The position numbers and the translations under genes are program-made. 8,207 bases of DNA, from assembly GCA_029881615.1 (NCBI GenBank), contig JAOUMF010000064.1, positions 1 to 8,207 of the forward strand. The letters are read 5' to 3'. Positions 1 to 5,259 of the stretch are shown piece after piece (within the stretch, counting starts at the first letter, position 1; every line of letters starts with the position of its first letter). The DNA is from Alphaproteobacteria bacterium (GTDB taxonomy: Bacteria; Pseudomonadota; Alphaproteobacteria; UBA8366; JADFVY01). The notes under the pieces are model-generated. The model saw nothing but the letters and a program-made list of their open reading frames with translations, made no database searches and had not been told where the DNA came from.

Positions 1-259
1 TCACGTCCTCTTCGATCGGCGCCGCTTCATCGGCAACCAGGTCGGTCACATCCTCTTCGACCGGCGCCGCTTCGTCCGAAATCTGGTCGAGCATATCGAA
101 ATCGGTCGCCGCCGGCTCATCCGAGCCCACGTAATCCATGTCGGAAACCTCCGACACCGGGTCGTCCGATGCCAAAACCGGCATATCGAAATCGGCAGCT
201 ACCGGTTCGTCGGAAGCAGAATCGACAGCGTCGAAGTCGGTCGGATTTGCCTCGTCGGC
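1..259 (-). repeat. 45-bp / 15-residue tandem repeat in the CheW-like tail
   Basis: Read on the minus strand there are five full copies (215-259, 170-214, 125-169, 80-124, 35-79) and a partial sixth (2-34). The encoded copies are ADEANPTDFDAVDSA, SDEPVAADFDMPVLA, SDDPVSEVSDMDYVG, SDEPAATDFDMLDQI, SDEAAPVEEDVTDLV and ADEAAPIEEDV. The period is exactly 15 residues with a rough consensus [SA]D[ED]xxxxDFDM. Copies five and six match at 28 of 33 aligned bases. The 15-mer GCATATCGAAATCGG recurs exactly 90 bases apart, at 91-105 and 181-195. This suggests recent in-frame duplication of whole units. The array continues beyond the window, so the copy number is unknown. Confidence 0.88.
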
Positions 260-1174
260 GGATGCGGGTTGATCGTAATCGCGGGCACCACGGTCGTCGG
301 CGAGCCGGGATTCATAGGTATCGGACTGGCGGGCCTGCAATTCAGCTTCCCAGGCGGCCTGCTGTTTTTCCGCATCTTCGCGGGCGTCTTCGAGGACTTC
401 CTCTTTGGGTTCGCGCATACGATAAACAGTGGAACCCTCGCGCCGCGCCTTTTCATCCAGCACTTCCCGCCAGCGCTCGGACACGGGACGGCGATCACGA
501 TTGGCCTTCTTCCTGGCCTTGATATCATCGCTGTCGGCCGCTATCGAATCCAATCCGCTATCGAAGTCGGTTTCGTAGGCATTCAAATCAGTCATCAGCG
601 CCGAGAGCTGACGGCCCTTGTCGGTCCGGTTCGCGTCGCTCTCGGCCTGGGCCGCGTCCTTACGTTGACGCCGGTCCTCAACGCTGAGCTTCGGCGTCGC
701 CTCGATCACATCGGGCAACAGAATGCGCGAAACGTCGAGCACCACCAGCAGGTTACCGCGCAAACGGAAAATTCCCGAACACAGCTTTCTGACTTTGCTG
801 TCCATGGTCGAGGGCGCGCTATCGAAATCGCGCTTGGGCAATGTCCGCACGTCGCCAATTGCATCGACCAGCAGGGTATAAAGGTCACCCTTGTATTCGA
901 CGGTGACGCCCATCTGGCTATCCCAGGGGACCTCGTCATTATTGCCGAGAAGCTTGCGCAAATCTATGACGGTCACGATTCGACCGCGCAGGTTCAGAAC
1001 CCCGGCGATCGCCGACGGCGCCAACGGAACCGGTGTGATCTTTGAAGCTTCAACAATATCCTGAACCTGAAGGATGGGGATGCCGAAAAGCTGTTTATCG
1101 ACGATCATCGTCACCAGCTGTTCTTCATTTTCCCCAACAATTGTTGTGTCAGAGCGGGTCGCGACGCTTGCCAT
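1..1174 (-). CDS. CheW-like chemotaxis/signalling coupling protein with long acidic repeat tail (3' end outside window)
   Basis: The reading frame starts at ATG 1174 and stays open to the left edge: 391 codons, no stop. Residues about 19-158 form a CheW domain, with the family signature NLRGRIVTVIDLRKLLG at 61-77 and a second conserved segment, GIFRLRGNLLVVLDVSRIL, at 134-152. CheW domains couple chemoreceptors to the CheA kinase in the cytoplasm. The Arg of NLRG is the conserved position in the family. Residues about 159-305 are a highly charged, probably helical linker (for example the 257-282 stretch rich in E, A, K and Q). From residue 306 a 15-residue acidic repeat begins and runs off the edge. 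Typical CheW proteins are about 150-180 residues, so this one is more than twice the usual length. A GAGGG ribosome site lies 9 bases before the start. The CheW assignment is firm. Whether it serves flagellar chemotaxis or another Che-type pathway cannot be told, because no cheA, cheY or receptor gene is in view. Confidence 0.9.
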   Translation of the reverse strand, partial: MASVATRSDTTIVGENEEQLVTMIVDKQLFGIPILQVQDIVEASKITPVPLAPSAIAGVLNLRGRIVTVIDLRKLLGNNDEVPWDSQMGVTVEYKGDLYTLLVDAIGDVRTLPKRDFDSAPSTMDSKVRKLCSGIFRLRGNLLVVLDVSRILLPDVIEATPKLSVEDRRQRKDAAQAESDANRTDKGRQLSALMTDLNAYETDFDSGLDSIAADSDDIKARKKANRDRRPVSERWREVLDEKARREGSTVYRMREPKEEVLEDAREDAEKQQAAWEAELQARQSDTYESRLADDRGARDYDQPASADEANPTDFDAVDSASDEPVAADFDMPVLASDDPVSEVSDMDYVGSDEPAATDFDMLDQISDEAAPVEEDVTDLVADEAAPIEEDV

Positions 1175-1372
1175 ATACTGTTTCCCTCGATCTCATCGCC
1201 TTGTTTACGGTGATTCCCTCCACCGGAATCTCCACCCAGGCGGTAAAAAATCCATTTCGACTGCGGCACGATAGGCTATTTTGATTAACACTATGTTTAA
1301 ATCAGCCCCCAAAACGGGAGTTTTTAAAATTATCCAAAGAACCCAAGACGATAATCCGGGAAGGCAAAACAG
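1175..1372. other. Divergent intergenic region between CheW-like and RHH_4 genes
   Basis: This 198-base gap separates two divergently transcribed starts and must hold promoters for both. It becomes distinctly AT-rich from about 1270 to 1340, which fits promoter placement. It contains an imperfect dyad at 1283-1303 and a small stem AAAAC/GTTTT around 1311-1324. I cannot assign a confident -35/-10 pair on either strand. A GGGAAGG ribosome site (1358-1364) serves the rightward gene. Confidence 0.6.
1283..1303. promoter_or_regulatory. Imperfect dyad, CtrA-like TTAA spacing
   Basis: The arms GATTAACAC and GTTTAAATC flank a TAT centre and match as an inverted repeat at 7 of 9 positions. The same bases read as TTAA-N7-TTTA (or TTAA-N8-TTAA), one mismatch or one base of spacing away from the alphaproteobacterial CtrA consensus TTAA-N7-TTAA. 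The site is 109-129 bases upstream of the CheW-like start and about 70 bases upstream of the RHH_4 start. Binding by CtrA, or by any regulator, is inference only; AT-rich promoter DNA yields such near-matches by chance. Confidence 0.25.
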
Positions 1373-1672
1373 ATGACCCCCCGCCATGAAGATAACGCGC
1401 CTGCCCGGTTGGCAGCCCTGCATTCACCGGAGGCCGCGGAAATTCATAAACGGTCTGTCGTTATCGCGGGTCACCGCACGAGCGTATCTGTCGAGAATGC
1501 GTTCTGGCAGGCACTTCTTGAAATAGCTGCAACCCGGGGGGTCAGCGCCAACCGGCTGATCACCGAAATCGATCGGGATCGCCAGGGCAATCTTTCCAGT
1601 GCCATCCGGCTATTTGTACTGGCCGAGGCGCTCGCCCGCACGATCGTGCCGACGTCCACGGCTCGCGAATGA
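1373..1672 (+). CDS. Ribbon-helix-helix (RHH_4) DNA-binding protein
   Basis: A 99-residue protein. Residues about 26-86 match the RHH_4 family (PF13467): the short strand RSVVIAGHRTSVSVE, then a helix beginning AFWQALLEIAATRG, a turn, and the second part with ITEID and GNLSSAIRLFVL. In this family a dimer places the N-terminal strand in the DNA major groove, so the protein is a likely small transcriptional regulator or DNA-binding antitoxin-like protein. No toxin gene is adjacent. The ATG at 1373 is preceded by GGGAAGG with 8 bases of spacing. The first 25 residues are poorly conserved in appearance and may be disordered. The next gene downstream is a DUF4169 protein, a pairing I know as common in alphaproteobacteria. 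Its targets are unknown. Confidence 0.88.
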   Translation: MTPRHEDNAPARLAALHSPEAAEIHKRSVVIAGHRTSVSVENAFWQALLEIAATRGVSANRLITEIDRDRQGNLSSAIRLFVLAEALARTIVPTSTARE

Positions 1673-1699
1673 CTTCCTTCTGTCGCGCAGCCGCCACCG

Positions 1700-1727
1700 G
1701 TTCCAGGCCCGCATTCGCGGCTGGAAC
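1700..1727. terminator. Hairpin downstream of RHH_4 gene
   Basis: GTTCCAG (1700-1706) pairs with CTGGAAC (1721-1727), and inside it CCGC pairs with GCGG around an ATTC loop, leaving a two-base GC bulge on the left arm. That makes an 11-bp stem starting 27 bases after the stop codon. No T-run follows on either strand, so it is either a non-canonical terminator or an RNA 3'-end stabiliser. A second, weaker stem-loop follows at 1749-1772 (GGCTTGCG, loop GATTA, CGC, then AAGCC after a TGT bulge). Confidence 0.45.
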
Positions 1728-1839
1728 TAGCGGTCAACATATCATTGGGGCTTGCGGATTACGCTGTAAGCCTTAAGCTATGACATCGCTGCGCCACACA
1801 AATACCAGTGCATCGTGGCCAAAGGAGGAAAGCAGGGAA

Positions 1840-2037
1840 ATGGCGGAAATCGTCAACCTCAACCGTTTTCGCAAGGCCCGCGAAAAGGAACGCGCCCAGG
1901 CTGAGGCGGAGGAGAACCGCATACGGCATGGCCGCGCCAAGGGACAGAAATTGCGCGAAAAGAGCGAACGCGACCAGAATGAGCGATCGCTTGACGGCGC
2001 GAAGCATGAAGAAGACAACGAACCGAAACCGGCCTGA
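1840..2037 (+). CDS. DUF4169 family small protein
   Basis: A 65-residue, highly charged protein that starts MAEIVNLNRFRKAREK, the hallmark N-terminus of the DUF4169 family. The rest is rich in E, R, K and A and is probably one long helix (to about residue 53) with a polar, acidic tail. The family has no established function. The frame is open upstream to an ATG at 1780, but I chose 1840 because the family begins there and because AAAGGAGGAA (1821-1830) sits at suitable spacing. The 60 bases from the earlier ATG would add residues unlike the family. It follows the RHH_4 gene with a gap of 167 bases containing two hairpins, so the two may be separately transcribed. There are no membrane segments or signal peptide; it is expected to be cytoplasmic. 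Confidence 0.85.
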   Translation: MAEIVNLNRFRKAREKERAQAEAEENRIRHGRAKGQKLREKSERDQNERSLDGAKHEEDNEPKPA

Positions 2038-2075
2038 CAAGGCCACATAATACAAAGATTAACTGGCTAATATTA

Positions 2076-2098
2076 CCGGACGGCTTCGGCCTAACCGG
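2076..2098. terminator. TTCG-capped hairpin after DUF4169 gene
   Basis: GGC (2082-2084) and GCC (2089-2091) close a TTCG loop, and outer CCGG arms (2076-2079 and 2095-2098) can pair around it with small internal mismatches. It lies between the DUF4169 stop and the DUF2189 start, 39 bases past the stop. There is no T-run, so a terminator role is weakly supported. Confidence 0.3.
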
Positions 2099-2124
2099 AA
2101 CATCAACGGGAGGGAAATGGCTGA

Positions 2125-2925
2125 ATGCAAAGCAATGCATCAGAGCTGACGGAAATGGCAATGATTCCGGAAATTCGCGCGGTTGAGATAGACCGACCCT
2201 GGATGTGGCTGGCCGCCGGCTGGCGCGACTTCTCTCGCGCGCCGATGGTAAGCCTTTGCTATGGCTTTATTTTCAGCGTCGCCGGCTATGTGGTCATATA
2301 TGGCCTCTATGCCGTCGATCAGTTTTATCTGATTTTGCCGCTGGCGGCGGGATTCACATTGGTCGGGCCGGTTGCGGCCGTGGGCCTGTACGATGTCAGC
2401 CGCCGTCTGGAATCAGGACAACCGGTTACGCTTGGCGCCGCGCTACGGTCTTTCCTGTCCCATGCCGGCACCATATCGGCGATGGGTCTGGTTCTGATGC
2501 TGTTTTTGCTGGCCTGGATTCGCATCGCCCTGCTGATATTCGCCCTGTTCTTCGGCGGCAAGGCCATCCCCCCGGGGAACTTCATCGAAGTGGTGTTTTT
2601 CGCGCCGGAAAGTCTGCCTTTCGTGATAATCGGGACAGTGGTGGGGGCCATCCTCGCGACTTCCGTATTCGCCATCAGCGCCATATCGCTACCGATGCTA
2701 CTGGACCGCAATGTGGGCGTGCCGACGGCCGTGGTGGCCTCGTTCCGGGCCGTCAACAAGAACCCGCAGGCAATGGCGCTATGGGCCGCCCTGATTGCCG
2801 GTTTCACGGCTTTCGGGATCGCAACGCTGTTCGTGGGGCTGACCGTCTGCCTGCCGTTGGTCGGATACGCGTCCTGGCATGCCTATCGCGACCTGATCGG
2901 CGAGGAAGGCACAGTTTCGCTTTAG
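2125..2925 (+). CDS. DUF2189 integral membrane protein
   Basis: A 266-residue inner-membrane protein with about five or six hydrophobic segments (roughly residues 43-62, 68-89, 115-143, 164-190 and 217-248). It matches the DUF2189 family (PF09955): an N-terminal cytoplasmic stretch with a W-rich motif (PWMWLAAGWRDF), the conserved GPVAAVGLYDVSRRLESG at 81-98 after the second segment, and the C-terminal CLPLVGYASWHAYRDLI. Its length is typical of the family. No function is established for DUF2189 proteins. The start at 2125 has GGGAGGG ten bases upstream. A nearby ATG at 2117 in another frame hits a stop after ten codons and is rejected; a third ATG at 2155 is possible but less well placed. 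The gene converges on the D-lactate dehydrogenase gene with only 31 bases between their stops. Confidence 0.86.
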   Translation: MQSNASELTEMAMIPEIRAVEIDRPWMWLAAGWRDFSRAPMVSLCYGFIFSVAGYVVIYGLYAVDQFYLILPLAAGFTLVGPVAAVGLYDVSRRLESGQPVTLGAALRSFLSHAGTISAMGLVLMLFLLAWIRIALLIFALFFGGKAIPPGNFIEVVFFAPESLPFVIIGTVVGAILATSVFAISAISLPMLLDRNVGVPTAVVASFRAVNKNPQAMALWAALIAGFTAFGIATLFVGLTVCLPLVGYASWHAYRDLIGEEGTVSL

Positions 2926-2929
2926 ATGG

Positions 2930-2951
2930 CAGCGGCCGCGCGGCGACGCTG
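2930..2951. terminator. Strong GC hairpin in convergent gap
   Basis: CAGCG (2930-2934) pairs with CGCTG (2947-2951) around the perfect palindrome GCCGCGCGGC (2935-2944), with a GA bulge on the right. It lies inside the 31-base gap between the converging stops of the DUF2189 and D-lactate dehydrogenase genes, the natural position for a bidirectional terminator. No T-run is present on either side, so the assignment rests on position and stem strength. Confidence 0.5.
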
Positions 2952-2956
2952 TCCCG

Positions 2957-4363
2957 TCAAACCCTGATAATCTTACCCGGATTCATGATGTTGTCCGGAT
3001 CAATGGCCAGCTTCAGGGTGCGCATCACGCTGATCGCCTCGCCATGTTCGGCGATCAGGAAATCCATCTTGCCCATGCCCACGCCATGTTCGCCGGTGCA
3101 GGTGCCGCCCATTGCGATGGCGCGATGCACCATGCGCTCGTTGATTTCCTCAGCCATGTCGAGCTGCGACTGATCGTCATGGTCGACCATGAACTGGACA
3201 TGGAAATTTCCGTCGCCCACATGCCCCAGGATGGGAGCGATCATGCCGCTCTCGTCGATATCCCTGCGGGTTTCCAGAATACATTCGGCCAGTTTCGAAA
3301 TGGGCACGCAAACATCGGTGGCGATGCCGCGACGTCCCGGCGCCAGCGCCAGCGCCGCGTAATAGGAATCATGCCGGGCCTGCCACAGCGCGTTGCGGTC
3401 TTCCGGCCGACTGACCCATTTGAAGGCGCTGCCACCGTTTTCCGCAGTGATCTCGCCGACGGTTTCGGCCTGTTCCGTGGTGTAGGTCTTGCTGCCGTGA
3501 AATTCGAAGAACAGGGTCGGCTTTTCCTCATAGCCTTGCAGTTTCGAGTAGGCGATACAGGCCTTCATCTGCAACTCGTCGAGCAATTCCATGCGCGCGA
3601 CCGGAACCCCCATCTGGATCGTCTGGATAACCGTCGCCACCGCACCGGCCAGGCTGTCGAACTGGCAAACCGCCGCGGTAATCGATTCCGGGATGCCGTA
3701 TAGCCTCAGCTGGATTTCGGTAATCACGCCCAGCGTACCTTCGGAGCCCACGAACAAGCGGGTCAGATCGTAGCCGGCGGAGGATTTACGCGCCCGCCCG
3801 CCGGTTCGAACGATGCGCCCATCAGGCATGACCACCGTCAACCCCAGCACGCTTTCGCGCATGGTCCCGTAACGCACCGCATTGGTGCCCGACGCACGCG
3901 TCGCCGCCATGCCGCCCAGCGATGCATCGGCGCCCGGGTCGATGGGGAAAAACAGCCCCTGGTCCTTGATATATTCGTTAAGCTGCTTGCGGGTGACCCC
4001 GGCCTGAACGCGGCAATCCAGATCTTCCCCGTTGACCGACAGTACGGCGTTCATCCGGCTGACATCCAGGCTGACGCCGCCCTTCAACGCCAGCACATGG
4101 CCTTCCAGCGACGTCCCGGTGCCGAAGGGAATGACCGGCACCTTGTATTCGGCGCAAAGTTTCACGATGACCGACACTTCCTCGGTGGTTTCCGCGAAAC
4201 ACACAAGATCGGGCGGCACGGCCGAGAACGGGCCTTCGCCCTTGCCATGCTGTTCGCGCACCGCCGCCGAGGTCGTCATCCGATCCCCCAGCAAGGCGGC
4301 CAGCGCCGTCGTCAGCGCCTCGGGAACCGGAATTTTTTGCGCAGCCAACTGATCGACCTTCAT
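2957..4363 (-). CDS. FAD-linked D-lactate dehydrogenase (cytochrome-type, LDHD/GlcD family)
   Basis: A 468-residue flavoprotein expected to oxidise D-lactate (or a related D-2-hydroxyacid) to the 2-oxoacid and pass electrons to the respiratory chain via cytochrome c or quinone. The N-terminal FAD-binding domain (PF01565, about residues 50-225) carries GTGTSLEGHV (81-90), PGADASLGGMAATRASGTNA (143-162) and GSEGTLGVITE (206-216). The C-terminal FAD-oxidase domain (PF02913, about 227-466) carries HVGDGNFH (381-388) and GTCTGEHGVGMGK (420-432). H381, H388 and E425 fit the metal site of this family, and H426 the catalytic histidine. Overall it resembles mammalian LDHD closely, including the PVARMELLDE and ATDVCVPIS segments. 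I chose the ATG at 4363 because GAGG lies about 9 bases upstream and because the 31 extra residues of the longer frame (from 4456) look unrelated. Glycolate or 2-hydroxyglutarate specificity cannot be excluded. No glcE or glcF partner is adjacent, which favours a single-subunit enzyme. Confidence 0.9.
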   Translation of the reverse strand: MKVDQLAAQKIPVPEALTTALAALLGDRMTTSAAVREQHGKGEGPFSAVPPDLVCFAETTEEVSVIVKLCAEYKVPVIPFGTGTSLEGHVLALKGGVSLDVSRMNAVLSVNGEDLDCRVQAGVTRKQLNEYIKDQGLFFPIDPGADASLGGMAATRASGTNAVRYGTMRESVLGLTVVMPDGRIVRTGGRARKSSAGYDLTRLFVGSEGTLGVITEIQLRLYGIPESITAAVCQFDSLAGAVATVIQTIQMGVPVARMELLDELQMKACIAYSKLQGYEEKPTLFFEFHGSKTYTTEQAETVGEITAENGGSAFKWVSRPEDRNALWQARHDSYYAALALAPGRRGIATDVCVPISKLAECILETRRDIDESGMIAPILGHVGDGNFHVQFMVDHDDQSQLDMAEEINERMVHRAIAMGGTCTGEHGVGMGKMDFLIAEHGEAISVMRTLKLAIDPDNIMNPGKIIRV

Positions 4364-4454
4364 GGCATCAACCTCAACAGTAATTTGGCAGATTGTATAC
4401 GGTGCACAGGGCAAAAAAACCATCCCGAAATCGGCTTCATCCAATCGGGAAAGC

Positions 4455-4471
4455 ATTTACGGCCTGTAAAT
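4455..4471. promoter_or_regulatory. Perfect 6-bp-arm dyad (ATTTAC-N5-GTAAAT)
   Basis: ATTTAC (4455-4460) and GTAAAT (4466-4471) are exact reverse complements around GGCCT. The site lies 92 bases upstream of the dehydrogenase start and 86 bases upstream of the CBS start, so it is almost equidistant from both. Palindromes of this size in a divergent gap are typical operator candidates for dimeric regulators. It does not match the FNR, CRP or LexA consensus, so I do not name a regulator. Confidence 0.35.
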
Positions 4472-4497
4472 TGTCGAAATCCGCCCCAATTTATGAT
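4471..4497 (+). promoter_or_regulatory. Possible sigma-70-type promoter for CBS gene
   Basis: TTGTCG (4471-4476) and TATGAT (4492-4497) resemble -35 and -10 boxes, but the 15-base spacer is shorter than the preferred 17. Initiation near 4504 would give a leader of about 53 bases before the CBS start. The dyad at 4455-4471 directly abuts the -35 box, which would suit a regulator. An alternative pair, TTGCGG (4510-4515) and TATAAC (4534-4539), would place initiation on top of the ribosome site and is less plausible. Confidence 0.3.
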
Positions 4498-4556
4498 AAA
4501 GTTTTTCTTTTGCGGCAGTTTTCCGCGGTTTGCTATAACAGATGGAGTATCGACCA

Positions 4557-4991
4557 ATGAACGTTGAGACCATTCTGAAAACGAAAGGCGCCAAGGTCGT
4601 AACGATAACGCCTGAAACAACGGTCGGGGAAGCTGCAAAAATTCTTAAACGGGCGCGGATTGGTGCCGTTGTGGTCAGTAACAACGGTAACGACGTGCTC
4701 GGCATCCTGTCGGAGCGCGATATCGTTTGCGCCATGGCGGAGCCGACCAAGCGCACCGCCTTGCCGGAAAAGGCCGTAAGCAGCCTGATGACACGCGACG
4801 TCCTGACCTGCGAGCCCGGCGACACGGTCCAGAAATGCATGTCGATCATGACGGACCGCAGGGTTCGCCATCTGCCGGTGATCCACGAAGACAAGATGGT
4901 CGGGCTGATCAGTATCGGCGACGTGGTGAAAAACCGGCTTGAGGAACTGGAAAGCGAAGCCGGCTTCCTGCGCGAACTGATCGCCAGTTAA
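4557..4991 (+). CDS. Two-CBS-domain protein
   Basis: A 144-residue protein made almost entirely of a CBS pair. CBS1 spans about residues 8-62, with IGAVVV and GILSERDIV (49-57). CBS2 spans about 75-130, with the parallel segments VRHLPVI and GLISIGDVV (116-124). The Asp in each of the SERD and SIGD motifs is at the position that contacts the ribose of adenosyl ligands (AMP, ATP or SAM) in CBS pairs. Such stand-alone proteins act as cytoplasmic energy or ligand sensors, usually through partner proteins that are not identifiable here. A C-terminal helix (ELESEAGFLRELIAS) follows. I prefer ATG 4557 over the in-frame ATG at 4542 because GGAG lies 9 bases before it, the earlier ATG has no ribosome site, and the family typically begins MNVxxIL. 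The gene is divergent from the D-lactate dehydrogenase and convergent with the lipoprotein gene, with 18 bases between stops. An effect on the dehydrogenase is unproven. Confidence 0.9.
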   Translation: MNVETILKTKGAKVVTITPETTVGEAAKILKRARIGAVVVSNNGNDVLGILSERDIVCAMAEPTKRTALPEKAVSSLMTRDVLTCEPGDTVQKCMSIMTDRRVRHLPVIHEDKMVGLISIGDVVKNRLEELESEAGFLRELIAS

Positions 4992-5009
4992 ACCGTCAAG
5001 AGGCCTGAT

Positions 5010-5186
5010 TCAGATTTTCTTCTTCTTCGCCTGCCCAGGCGCGGTTCCGGTCGCGGCGGGAGTTTGCTGACGCCTGATCTGCCCCGGCGGTATATGGAAC
5101 AGGCTATGGCAGCCCGCAAGCGTGGTGGAAGCCGCGGCCAGAAGCGTCCAGCGAATAACGTTGCGGCGTGTCTTGTTTGCATCCAT
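5010..5186 (-). CDS. Small lipoprotein with PGQ motifs
   Basis: A 58-residue protein with a lipoprotein signal peptide: basic N-region (NKTRRNVIR), hydrophobic core WTLLAAASTTL and lipobox LAGC with the acylated Cys at 26. After cleavage only about 33 residues remain (CHSLFHIPPGQIRRQ, a T/A/G-rich stretch, then APGQAKKKKI). The twin-Arg resembles but does not match the Tat consensus. The motif PGQ followed by two basic residues occurs twice (34-39 and 49-54); similar PPGQxKK tails occur in short proteobacterial lipoproteins of unknown role. AGGAAGG sits 9 bases before ATG 5186, which fixes this start although the frame is open far upstream into the regulator gene. It follows the regulator by 73 bases on the same strand and may be a separate unit. 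The function is unknown. Confidence 0.72.
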   Translation of the reverse strand: MDANKTRRNVIRWTLLAAASTTLAGCHSLFHIPPGQIRRQQTPAATGTAPGQAKKKKI

Positions 5187-5212
5187 GGGGCAAGGCCTTC
5201 CTTCATTCAATT

Positions 5213-5239
5213 TGTATTCTTCCGAAACAGCTGAATACA
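5213..5239. repeat. Inverted repeat between regulator and lipoprotein genes
   Basis: TGTATTC (5213-5219) and GAATACA (5233-5239) are exact reverse complements with a 13-base centre. The site lies in the 73-base gap downstream of the winged-helix regulator stop and 27 bases upstream of the lipoprotein start. It could be an operator, a weak transcript-end hairpin, or chance. Confidence 0.3.
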
Positions 5240-5259
5240 GGGAATTTGTTGCCATCCCG

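Larger units (their letters stand above)
4364..4556. other. Divergent intergenic region between D-lactate dehydrogenase and CBS genes
   Basis: This 193-base gap carries the regulatory DNA for both divergent genes. It is noticeably more AT-rich than the flanking coding DNA. Contents I can support: the dyad at 4455-4471, a possible rightward promoter after it, and GGAG (4544-4547) as the ribosome site for the CBS gene. On the minus strand TATACAAT, about 30 bases before the dehydrogenase start, could be a -10 element but lacks a recognisable -35. Confidence 0.6.

Noticed and set aside
1..259. CRISPR array or intergenic satellite
   Set aside because: The repeats are directly adjacent with no spacers, keep a coding frame with a period of three times fifteen, and diverge in the manner of protein repeats.
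269..1045. 258-codon plus-strand open frame
   Set aside because: It is antisense to the CheW-like gene, whose minus-strand frame has a clear domain and repeats. The plus-strand product has no recognisable domain.
1780..1839. Upstream extension of the DUF4169 gene to an ATG at 1780
   Set aside because: The family begins at MAEIVNLNRFRKA, and a strong GGAGG lies just before ATG 1840.
1373..2037. Toxin-antitoxin pair
   Set aside because: Ribbon-helix-helix proteins can be antitoxins, but the neighbouring DUF4169 protein has no toxin fold features, and the genes are separated by 167 bases rather than overlapping.
2205..3173. 322-codon plus-strand open frame
   Set aside because: It overlaps the DUF2189 gene in another frame and then the end of the dehydrogenase gene. 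The product is Arg/Pro/Gly-rich in the manner of high-GC shadow frames.
3044..3703. 219-codon plus-strand open frame
   Set aside because: It is antisense to the C-terminal domain of the D-lactate dehydrogenase and has no family features.
4364..4456. Upstream extension of the dehydrogenase to an ATG at 4456
   Set aside because: The 31 added residues do not resemble the family N-terminus, and the ribosome site fits the ATG at 4363.
4510..4539. TTGCGG / TATAAC promoter pair for the CBS gene
   Set aside because: Boxes and the 18-base spacing look acceptable, but initiation near 4546 would fall on the GGAG ribosome site, leaving almost no leader.
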